A DNA stretch of 64,000 bases from Progne subis subis (taxonomy: Eukaryota > Chordata > Aves > Passeriformes > Hirundinidae): assembly GCA_022316685.1 (NCBI GenBank), contig JAKJHU010000039.1, positions 4,874,532-4,938,531 of the forward strand, read 5' to 3'. Numbering within the stretch: position 1 is the stretch's first letter; every line of letters begins with the position of its first letter. The notes beneath the pieces were generated by a model. It ran no database searches. It worked only from the letters and a program-made list of their open reading frames with translations, and was not told where the DNA came from. This document shows positions 37,751 through 49,036 of the stretch, piece after piece. The translations under genes and the position numbers were made by a program.

Positions 37751-40700
37751 CTGAAAATATAGAGGGTTATTAATATCAAGAAATAGGTTTCTGTCAATGA
37801 AGCCATTTCCCTACATATTGCACAAAAAGGTTCATAATAATTGCAGTATTTTAATAAGATATTCATATAGCAAGACATGAAGAAAATATGGTATTTAATA
37901 ACCTCTGGAGTATTTTAAAACATGTCTTAGGGCCTTAATGTGTCTAGTAATATACTATTTAAAACCATAATTTTATCCCTCCACAATATACAGTCATTCT
38001 TCCTCACCATTTACCCAGCTAATGAATGCCAGCAATTAGTAAAATGTAATCCCATTGCACAATCATTTTAATGCTTTTAGCACTCAGAAAAGTAAACACC
38101 AAATTAATACTGCTCAAGCCATATCAGATCCTAGCTGGAAGCAAGCAATTATAGTTCAGCTCCTCAGGTGTAATTAAATGATTGGAATGATTTAGTTCCA
38201 TAAATGCAAGTTAATTCATAAGCAAGCAACAAATATACTGGGAGTAATTACAAGAAACATTGACAGTCTAAGCAGGGCATGTGGTTTTCTGTACCTGATA
38301 TAGGAAAATGCTGCCCTCTCCCGGAAATAATGAACTAATGGCACAGGAAAAATTTGTAACTGAAGTCAAGAGACTAATTTTACAGACTTTTGTCTTCATA
38401 GGTGAAATAGGTTCTGTTAACTAATAGGGATTTCCTGGTTTAAAGCACAGAGGAAATAAAAAAAAAAAGAAGCTGATTTCAAATTAAGGTCACCTATTGA
38501 TCAAAGTAAAGTGTAAAGATTTTTGGGGCTCCCTAGAGTGTGCCAATTAATTTCCTCATAATTTGAAAGGAAATGTTAGGACACAGAACGACAAAATATT
38601 CCAGGCGCTAAGTATTTAAACTGGTTGCTCTGAACACAAACGCTGCAACAGCTAGCTGACTTGTGCACAATATTTACTTGTCATTCAAGAGGTACCTTTA
38701 CAGAAGGTACCTTCAACATTAAGTATTTTTAGAACCAAAACTTACGGAACCATTATTATTCAGTGAATGTTAAAAGTCACCATTTAAAAAAAGATCACAA
38801 GTGGCCATTAAGGTTTTCACACAAGGAATAAACAGAAAAATTGAATACAACAATCCTTACTTTCACTTGAAGACAATCTGTTAATAATCAAACTGTGTAA
38901 TAACAAGAGGAAAGTAAAGTTGGAGATTAAAATAAAGTGTATGGGCAGACCAAGAAAAAAACTGGAAATACAAAATGAAACCATAACCCAAATGCTAGAG
39001 GTAATCTTAAATCTAATTTCCTTATTCACTATTTATTTATCCAACTTGTGCTAGTGTAAAACTACTAGGACATCATGAAAGAAAGTGAAAATAAAAAAAG
39101 AAAATGTCCCTATCAGTTGAATATAAAATGCAACAGTCACATAAAATTAATAGTTAAGTACAATAATGAAAGAACTCTCAGACCTAACCGTTTTGCCATC
39201 TACAGAAATAAGAAATGCTTCCAAATGCTACATATAGCAGCATGTGAGAAAAATCACACACCGTGGTCAGTATATATCTGTTTTCTACAAAGAGAAACTA
39301 TAGGAAAGCTTGATTCAGAAGCACCTGGTCAATGTAAAAGCCTTAAAATTGTTCTGTACCAATAACACTTTGGCATAAAAATATTTATTTGTTCCAGATC
39401 TAGGTGTATTTCAAACCCAATCTGTACACAAATACCTTTGGTGTTACTTTACTTACTGTGGAAAAGAAAGAAAAAAATATTTTAAGAAGTCATATTATTA
39501 AAAGTTTAAAATGTACTGCACATTTGCTTTGCCCTTTGATGTCACAGTCCTATTTTTCTATTCAAATCTTGTACACTGTAAGTTAATTGCTTTTGGAAAC
39601 TACTTATTATTCATGTAAAAATTAATGTGCCAATGTGTTTAAATCCTTTTAAATGACCATTCATGCATCTTTCTTCTTTAAGTACCAATGAAATCTGTCA
39701 AAGATATCAATGCAAGATGGTCTTAGACAAAGTTCTAATATAGATTTTTTTCTGCTAACATAAGATTTTCATTTTCGTCAACTTTACTTAAATTCCATTA
39801 ATTTTTTAAGCTGCTTTTAATAAATTCACAAGTAAAAAATTTTAGGCTCCATAGTCTGTCATTTGTGTTCCAGCTGACTTTATGAATATTAATAACAGTG
39901 TTATCCTGATTAAATAGGCTTCATATAAAATCCCTGTGAATCCTATAGCTCAGACATCTCATTTTTCCAACTCTTTATGAATTTGGATTCAGACATTAAG
40001 CTGGAAAAAACCTTAAAAAACAGACTCAATGGTACATTGATGTATCCTTAAGCAAAAAATTAGCTGTTCTAATGATTCAAATAATTAAAATTGATAGGAC
40101 CACATATTGAGATTTCAGGCTTTCTGTACACATGCAACATATTTTAACTCTAATGAAAACATCAACACTTCACAGACAAGGGATTAAGAATCTATTATAA
40201 AATATTAATACCTGTCCTAATGCTTACCTTAAACAAACAGATGATATAATCTTAAATCTTCATATATGGAGTGCTGATTTGAAGTATTTTCCAAAGAGAA
40301 AGAAATTAGAGGATGCTTAATTACATAAGCATACACATGAAATACATGAACATTCTAGTTTACCACAGGAGCCAGTGAAAAACAGCATTAACTATTAAAT
40401 GGTTCAACTCCAGGAAAACCAGCCTTTTTCTTAAGAATGTCAAATGGAAACACACAGGTAATACTAATATTATCCTATGAGACTCATGCAGTCCCAGTTT
40501 TGAACTGTTAACTTCTTTCCAAGCTTGTATGTTTTCATTATTTATGTCTATGAAAGACAAAAAATGGAAAATTAAGCTCACTGCACTGCCTTCTCTTTTT
40601 TATATAGTGCTAACTGGAATGACTGTTTGCTCATCCATTCAGGAAAATATTCTGCAAAAACACCATTAAAATACTTTGCCTTTCAATACCTTGGAATATG

Positions 40701-43277
40701 AATGGAATTTAGGAGAAAAAACTAAACAAAAGAAGAGCTTATTCAAAAGGATGGCATACCAATTCATCAACACAAACACTTCATAGGAATTAAATAAAAA
40801 CAAGAGGTATATAAAAGTGACATATATCTGCAAGATAGGAAGCATACAGTACTTTACTTATGCAGATCCAAGCGGCTTTTGTAAGAGCTGTAGCAGTATT
40901 TCCTCTCTCTGAGGCAAAAAACCCACATTCTTGTGTGTCTGCAGAATAACTGCTATACCAAGGAGCACCCCATGGTTAACTCCAACCCCACAAGAGCACT
41001 GCAGAAACACTAACGCCAATGCTTTCTCTCCCTGGGCAGGACTGAGAAGTCCGTCTTCTAAGCTGGAGTTCAGTTACTGAGTGTCCTCCCTGGGAACAGA
41101 AAGACTGTTGGGACCACTCTATACGGAGACCCAATGAATGCAAACCCCCACTCCTTGGTCTTGCCTTGAAAGAATTTGAAGTCAACCACTGAATCATGGC
41201 CTTAGCTGCTGTGACAGGATGCAAATATTTGCTGCTCTCTACCGAATTCGCCCATTCTTCACAAAAAATCCTCCAGTCTTGGAAGAGATTTTCCATACAG
41301 AGGGCTATCCCACCTGCCCCACCTCTGGTGGAACAAGAGACCAATTCCCACTACTCCTTGGAAGAGCACTAAGCCAGTTTTTGTTCCTTCCTTGAAGATG
41401 CAATTAACAGTTGCCATTGATAGTGCAGGGATGAAGTACCATATGAAGAGGGAAACAGAGAACGAATTTTAGCATTATTCCCGTAAGATTAATTAGACTG
41501 GCAGGATCTTCTAAAATATCCTGAAACGTTTTGCCTCGGGGCACACTAAACTAAAAAAAAAATTACTTAGGAGGGTACTCTACATAAAAACCAGTTGCCT
41601 TCTCAAAGCATTTCCCCAGGGAGCAAACAGACAGTTTTCTTAGCCTAGGTGGATGGCAAGTTTTGATTCAATGATACACCCCTCCAAAAGGAATCACATT
41701 TCCTCCCTATCTTAAGAAACTTTATGGTGTTGTCAGAAATCTGGGGCAGTTCAAAGTAAGTTCAAACTAGTTTTGGATAGTTATAAAAACACTAGTCAAA
41801 GGATAACAGAGGTAGCCAATTCAAGTATTTTTTACAAGGAGAATAATACTCATCTGCTAGATACTTAAAAGCCATGAAATGAAACATACTTTGACTACAG
41901 AGATACTTATTTTATTGTACTGTATTTTATTACGTTCATATGCTTTCAAATACAAGTAGTTAACGCAAAATAATGTTTCTTTTAAAAAGAATACAAAATA
42001 TAGACTTGTGGATTAGCCTTGTAAGTGGATGAATGCAGCATGAGTATTATTTCAAAATTATAAACTTTCACATTGCTAAAAAGACTTCAAGATTTTGGTT
42101 AATAAAAGTAACTTCCTTGTCAGGAAGCTTGATAAAAACATTTCCCCAGAGGGTAGAGTGAAGCAGTAATCCCTGGCTTTTCTTCCCTGCTGAATCTTGA
42201 CCAAAAAGGAGGTAAGACATATGCAGTTGGTTTCAACTAACCTGCATAAATAAGAAAAGACATGAAGAAAAAGGGCTCAGATAATTTTCCTCTGCTGCTG
42301 CAGCAGTTTCTTCATACTCTCCCTACAAAATTTGCACCTGGTGCTTTTAATGACGGCATACTGTAAGCCAAAGAGCACTTATTGTCTTTGTTATGGTTTG
42401 GACAAAGGCACGAGAGGAGGCATAAAAATGCATAAAACCAATTGGTTTATAATTGGTTTCACCTATTCCTAAATTAAATATAGTAGGAAAAAAGATAGTA
42501 CTTTCCTCTTTATTTTTTTCTCCCTAACTAAATTGAACTAAGTATCTTCAAGGCTCAATTCTCCCTGTGCATCAGGAAATGTTTATGTGCATATTACCTC
42601 ACCAACAGTCCCCTATCTCTTTTGCCCTCTGATATATTCTCATTTTCATGTTAACAGTCATCATTTGTATTTTATTTACTAAACAATCTTCAGCCTGCTC
42701 TGGTGTCTTCTTTTCCAGTTTTTAGCTGTCCTTTGTCTTTCAATTCTTTTATTTTTCCTTAGTTTTGTCTTGTCTTTGACAATACATGCCTCTTCCCTTC
42801 CCCTGTGCACCATCTCTGAAATTTAAAGAAAACTGCAGAGAATCTTGTCAAAGACTCTCTCTCCTTTTTCCGTAGCTTTTCTCATCTTGCCGTGCATTCT
42901 GTGAAGCAACTTTTTTCTGTGACACTCTAACATTATTTTCATTCTAATAATGAAACTATGACATGCTTCGATCAGGTGTGAACAGCCAAATCATTCAGCC
43001 ACCCTTCAGTTTTGTTGTAAACTCTTCACTGGCCTTAAAATTCAGTATTATGTATCACATATAGACAGCCAGATCTCCATTTCTAAACATTTTACAACCA
43101 GACTCTAATTTCCACAGCCTTTACAAATAGGAACAAATATTTGTGCTAACAAATTTTAAACTAGCTGTTGTCTTATCTGGAGCCAAAAGAATGTTTTAGT
43201 AGAATCAGCACTACATAGTGGTAAAGGCTACCCATGTATTACACTCTGTTGACAGGATCATAGGCAGCAGACAAAGG
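37751..43277. other. Sequence upstream of MIPOL1 exon 1 (5' UTR intron or 5' flank)
   Basis: AT-rich sequence without recognised transposons. A GC-richer island at about 40900-41400 holds a 122-codon minus-strand frame that I do not recognise. There is no CpG island or clear promoter. If MIPOL1 has further non-coding 5' exons, as in mammals, this is a first-intron region. Confidence 0.5.
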
Positions 43278-43650
43278 GAAGTCATTAAACCCCTATATTT
43301 GGCACATCTGAAGTGCTGCATCCGGTTTGACTTGCTCAAGGATATCCTGAACTAAGTCCAGCACGTAATTCAAGATGATTAGGGGTCTGCAGGGCATGAG
43401 TTATGAGTAAGAAGTTTGCAAGAATTTGGTTAGTTAGTTTTAAGGAGAAAAGGCTAAACAGGGATTTTATTGGGTTTCAGCTGCCTTGTGAGCAAATATA
43501 GAGAAGACAGAGACAGATCCTTCTGGGAGACAAGTTGTAACACAGAAAACTCAGAGTTACAGGTAAAAGAAAATTTTTCACAGTGATGATGGTCACTGGA
43601 ACTAGTTAACTCCTTAGAAAGGTTACAGAATCTCTGTAGCTGGATATGGG
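43278..43650 (+). mobile_element. Old CR1 LINE fragment
   Basis: A degraded plus-strand CR1. Landmarks in order: GTCATTAAACCCCTATATTTGGCAC, CTGCATCCGGTTTG, AAGATGATTAGGGGTCTGCA, CAGATCCTTCTGGGAGACAAG, TTTTTCACAGTGATGATGGTCACTGGAA and GGTTACAGAATCTCTGTAG. It contains several deletions relative to a typical copy and lacks the terminal octamer. It is one of the older CR1s in the window. Confidence 0.75.
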
Positions 43651-45340
43651 CAAAACTCATCTGAATATATCAACCCAATCTAACTTTGGAGATTATCCCA
43701 CTCTGAACTGGATCATACGCAATTCCTGCCTACCTATTTTGTTATTTTGTGTTTTGCAACAAAACAAACCCACCAGCACCAGAATTCCTGTAACAGAAAA
43801 AATACTAGGTAGCTTTCTGCTTTATGGGGTAGGCCAATAGAGCCCCTGACCAACCAACAACCAAACAGCAGTGAGACACAACCAAAGACCACCCGTGTGG
43901 CAGACAGGCTAAATGCCAACAGGGGAGGAACTGCAACAGCAGCATGTGCACAGCACTTTGAGCCCTACTGGTCTTGAGCACCTGATTTTCTTCAGTTTAC
44001 TACATGACTGGATGATTTGGCATTAAATTAAATGCCAAATATTGGTTTGCATATTGCCCTTCAGTAAACCAAAAATGGACCACTGATACAGTTATTTTAT
44101 TTTGCCTGTCTTTCTGAAAGCTCTGACCTCAAGCCGCACAAAATCCATCCTTTCCCCAAATTTGTAAAAATGTCACTGTGACTAAAGAGCTCCAAAGCTA
44201 CCTACGGAAATGATTCAAGAGTCTACAGGGCTTATGTTTGCAAAATTCATTGTATAGTATAGTCAATATATTGAAATTCCCAAATCCACAAATTATATTT
44301 CTTTTTTCACAGAACTAAGTTACTAGCCCAGATTTTACCATAAAAGCAAAAATAAAAGCTAAACAAAACTTCATATGCACATAAAAATTGGAAGTAGTAA
44401 CTCAGTGCCAAATTCAAAACCCACTAGTATAAGTAAGAGCATTAAGCAGAAACTATGTCTTCTGCCAAAAACATTCCAATTGTTTGGCTGCCTTTACAGA
44501 AAGAAATAAGACTGAACAGGGACTCAATGAAGAAAAGGACGCAAAAAACCACACTTGAAGCACAGAAACTTGATTCATCCAGCCAACTTACATTTCTCAA
44601 GGTACCTTCAAATAGCACCATTTTTCCTGACAGCAAAAGCAGTAAAAATAAAAAGCATAAAGGCTACAAGCAGTGTGGATATTGGAGCCTGACCAAAAAA
44701 TATCATGAGCACTGAACATGCAGAGGCCTGTCAGCAATGTGCCAACCTTTCAAGATTCAGTCCTGTACATGGGGACTGAGAGGGGCCTGTTGGTTTCCTG
44801 CAGCAAAGTACAGCCACGCATCCGTCAGGCTGTTTTAAACAATGAAAACACAAATGTGCCTTCGCTGCTGTCATAAAGCAATATAGTCAGTGTACTGAAT
44901 AGTTCTATCCAAATTATGCAACTACTCCAATTCTATTGTGTACACTTCAGCTGCTGAAAGGAATCACATCACCTGAAATTTTACAAGCTAAAAAGCTCAG
45001 AGAAAGAAAATAACACCGACTCCACATTAGCCCTATTTGTTCTTTACAAGCAAATCAACTATTTCTTAGATAACTACCTGAAGAGAAAGCTAGCCTTCAA
45101 CTACAAGTGCAATTGCTCCCTTAACCATGGCATGTGCAGCAGTAAAAGCACAGGAACACAGGGTTGCTCAGGTGTGAACACACACATTTTGGCTCAATAA
45201 CCACACAGTCTCGCCTGAACTTTCGATTTTTTTTTTTTTTTAAATTTAGCAAGTAGATTGTGTACATAGTGCCTTCATCGACTATGAGTAGTAACTTCAC
45301 CCTTGTAAGCAAGAAGTGGAAGTTACAGGGAAATGGCACA
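43651..45340. other. Unassigned sequence between two CR1 copies
   Basis: 1.7 kb, mostly unique, with a T15 run at 45227-45241. A plus-strand frame at 44455-44715 (86 codons, lysine/serine-rich) contains acceptor-like and donor-like sites, but its length is within chance expectation and I recognise no homology. Confidence 0.4.
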
Positions 45341-45803
45341 CTTCAGGATGTGTCCAAAGAAGAGCAACAAAGCTGGGGAAGGGCCTAGAGCACAAGTCTT
45401 ATGAGGAGCTGCTAAGGGAGCTGTGATGTTTAGCCTGGAAAAAAGGAGACTGAGGAGACCTTACTGCTCCCCCCAACTGCCTGAAAGGAGGTTGTAGTGT
45501 GGAAGGGGTTGATTTCTTCTTCCAAGTAACAAGCAACAGGTCAAGAGGAAATGGTCTCAGGTTACATGAGAGAATGTGTAGATTAGATATTAGGGAAAAT
45601 TTCCTCACGGAAAGGTTTGGCAAGCTTTGGAACAGGCTGCTCCGGGAAGTGGTGAAGTCACCATCCCTGGATGTATTTAAAAGATGTGTAGATGTGGTAC
45701 TGGGGAAGATGGTCTAGTGGTGGTCTTGGCAGTTCTGCATTAATGGTTGGACTCAATGATCTTAAATACCTTTTCTAACCTAAGTTATCCTATGGTTTTA
45801 TGT
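45341..45803 (+). mobile_element. CR1 LINE 3' fragment
   Basis: Plus-strand CR1 of about 460 bp. Landmarks: AAGAAGAGCAACAAAGCTGG, TATGAGGAGCTGCTAAGGGA, CAACAGGTCAAGAGGAAATGG, TTAGATATTAGGGAAAATTTC, TTGGAACAGGCTGCTCCGGG, CATCCCTGGATGTATTTAAAAG, and GGTTGGACTCAATGATCTTAAA near the 3' end. The tail is decayed (ATCCTATGGTTTTATG). Confidence 0.93.
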
Positions 45804-46302
45804 TTGTTACATTCCAATAACAACATTTCTAAGCATTTTCAGCACTTACGCATTGTGTGCTTTACAACACGCTTAACATGCATGATATATAGCATGCCTT
45901 ATGTGCAGTTGTTTATTTAGCTATGATTACTAGGTTAGTGATTATGGAAAATGAATCCAGATGTTTCCCTGAAATTTACTGCAATATCAAAGAAATCAGA
46001 AAACCAGTACAATTCAAAATAACAAGCTACACATTCAGAAATTATCTTGGACTCCCAGAGAAGAATAAGGTATTCTGAGGTGGGCCAAAACTCAATGAGA
46101 ACCAGAGATAACTCAGTGAAATAAGTCTGTTGAGAATGTCTAGAGTTTAAATGTAAGCTAAGGACTGAAGAGGCTAAACCTGCAAGCATTCAGCACCCCA
46201 GCAACTGCTGCACTGTTTCCTTAAGTTGCACCAACAAAGAAAGGTAGAAGATTGAAGGGAGCCACCATAGACTGTGAATCAGTGCCAAACAGTTGAAAAT
46301 TA

Positions 46303-46440
46303 CAGAAAAACAAGCAAAAAACAACAAAAAGAAAAAAAACAAAACAAAAAAACCCAAAACAAAACAAAAACTAACAAACAAAAACCCCCAAAACAACAAC
46401 AACAAAAAAACATACCCCCCAAAAAAAAGGAAAAAAAGAG
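46303..46440 (+). repeat. A/C-rich low-complexity tract
   Basis: About 140 bp built almost entirely of A and C (AAAACAAAAC, CAACAACAAC and similar). The ORFs reported across it on both strands are compositional artefacts. Confidence 0.9.
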
Positions 46441-46867
46441 GCAATTAGCTGAAGTTAGATCAACAGGCACAAACCAGGTATTTCTGATAGTGGATCAATT
46501 TCCCTCCCAAACTTTAAGTAAGCAATGCAAAACATATTCATGTAGGTGGCTACCAATCAAACTGCTTCCTTTTTTTTATGTCAGGGAAATTCATCCTTTA
46601 ACTTTTGTTTGGAAAAAATTCAAAACCTTCTCTCAGTTGAAACTTACAAAAAATAAGTCAACTTCACCCAGTAGGCAGGAAATTCCTGCTGTGAAAAAAA
46701 AAAAATCTGTCTAAACTGTTAAAAGTCACAAACAACGGAAAACTGAGTTACAAAAGGTCTTCCAAAGCAAGGTGCAGAACAATTTTAAACACAAGCAGAA
46801 ATGTCAGAACACACATAATGAAAACTCTGTCATTTCTATTCCTTTTCAGCCAATGAAATAGTCCAGC

Positions 46868-46890
46868 TTTTTTTTTTTTTTTTTTTTTTT
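46868..46890 (+). repeat. Poly-T tract (T23)
   Basis: A run of 23 T followed by AATTTAATAT. It could be the tail of a minus-strand retrocopy, but no recognisable copy is attached. Confidence 0.9.
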
Positions 46891-48960
46891 AATTTAATAT
46901 TTGGATACATGGATCATTCTCATTCTTCAATCTTTTGATTATAGTGATATGCAACACACAGAATGAAGTAGTTGGACAAGTATGTTTTTTTAAAAAACCC
47001 AAATTTGTTTCCTGGGTTCTGAAGAAAGTTAATTTCCAAACCTTAGTAAGCAAATTATTCAGCCAAAATCATGAAAGTAATTCACAGTGGAGAAGCCCTA
47101 AAGAATTCCTCTGAGAATATAAACTACAAAGTTTCATGTAAGTTGTGGGTTAACAACTGACAGAAGAAATTCTTAGCGGTTCTGAGTCTTAACATGAGAT
47201 TCTTTCCACACATACAAATGGAGAAAAAAATCCTAGAAAAATTCAAGACCTAGGATTATCTAGCCATTTTCAGCAAAATTATTCTCTTTGGATTTTTTTT
47301 TCTTTTGTAAAAGGAAACGGATGTTTTATTCTTTCTTGCAAGTTTGTTCTATATTCCAGTAACTTTGCATTACTTATTCCTTGATTCATCAAGATACATT
47401 CATGTTTTCATTGCCAAAACACTAGAGCTGAGACAGCAGCTGAATATTGGCCCCATACCAGTTATTCCTGGGTGAAGCAAAGGAATTCTAAATCCACTTA
47501 CTAGATGAAGGAAGAAAAACCTTTCATTAGTACTTCTGAAACCCAGGCTTATTTTGATGGCTGCTTTCTCTTGCACATAATTGTGCTGAATATTTTGTGG
47601 CTTGTTTGTCAGATGTTGTGGTTATTATGCATTTCACTGCTTGGCATCACTAAAAGATTAAAAAAATACATAAAAATCAAGACTTTATAGCTATAGAAGT
47701 GTAAATAAAATACAGTATTTTAAAAAGGGAAAATCTGGCCAACAGTTCAAATATGCAGAATAATTCTGAAGTCATTCCTGGACATAGTGAAGTTGTAAGA
47801 CTTGCAGGCTCCACAGTTTTATCTCCCCTTTCATGCTGCAAGAGTATGTGCACTAGTAGGGCATCTGTGCCTAATCGTAAGACTAAGAAAACTCCTAAAT
47901 ATCTTCCCATTTCACAGTCCAACTGGGAGGAAAGAAGAAAGTCTTTTGAAATAGTTCCTAAAACTCATTATAAATGAAAGCAACTTTTCTTAGTATTGTG
48001 CTTTCATAGCTCCTTACTGTGAAAAGCAAATCTTAACACATTCAGACTTAATTTTTCTGGTATGTTATGACACTTTGACACTACACTGCTTTCAGTGGTC
48101 TTCAACATTTGTCTTTTAATTTCTTCAGACTTTAAAGATGTGATATCCAATCAGTTATTTCTGTTCATATTTCTGCTTATCCAAGTACTTTTTTGTACTC
48201 AGTTCTTGAGCTGGACTGTGCATCTGCTGAGCAGTATGGTTTGGGAAAGGAGGTGCTGTGGAAAGGTTCCTGTTTTTGCCATAACTTGCTGTCTGCTTAA
48301 AAGAGTTAAGTGAATTCAATTTCATTTACTCACCACAGTGAACTTTACTGAGGTGAAAGAATATAATTGTTTGTTATCAAAGATACTATATATAAACTAA
48401 ACCAAAAGAAAAGGTAGTTCAGTATTTATAAGGTTTTCCACAGTGCTTTCAGGACAGATTGCAAAAACACACCTACGCTCAGACATCCATTAATAGACAC
48501 CTCCCTAAAAACCTGTTTCTCAAGACTTTTGAGAAATCCAGAGACCCCATAGTGAGCAAACTCATACTCCAATCACATTTTTCTTTAATCAGATGAGCTA
48601 AAGGTTTTCTTCAAAACATTTTGGATAACATCTGATAATTTTTATGTGCTTCTTTACAACTGCAGTTTAGCATTAATCTGAACGAATTTTTATAGCAAGT
48701 TGAACAAAATTTTTCTTCTATTTACAGTATAATTCCAATATTACTAAACAGTAACACTTTCACACATAATTATATTCTACAGGATTACAGTTTTTAAAAA
48801 ATCCATCACTGTTTTTTATTACATGTGCGATTTTCAAGAGCTGAAGATGTAGAGGTAATTCTCAATTTCCCCAATCTCTCATATGACCTGAATGGCTTTA
48901 TTACTGGAAAGAAAGTGTCATATGTAACACTAAATGGGAGCTCCATAAAGTACCTAGTTG
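46891..48960. other. Unassigned AT-rich sequence
   Basis: 2.1 kb without recognised repeats. A 74-codon plus-strand frame at 47753-47977 is unremarkable in length and unrecognised. Confidence 0.4.
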
Positions 48961-49036
48961 TTTTTTTTGGTGTTGTTTTTGTTTGTTTGTTTGTTTGGTG
49001 GTTTTTTTTTTTTTGTTTTTTTTTTTTTTTTTTTTT
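48961..49036 (+). repeat. T-rich tract with (GTTT)n
   Basis: 76 bp of T homopolymer with GTTTGTTTGTTTGTTTG in the middle. Simple sequence, probably length-polymorphic. Confidence 0.9.

Noticed and set aside
46190..46714. Frames of 84 (minus) and 146 (plus) codons
   Set aside because: Produced by the A/C-rich low-complexity tract: lysine/asparagine/glutamine on one strand, phenylalanine/leucine on the other.
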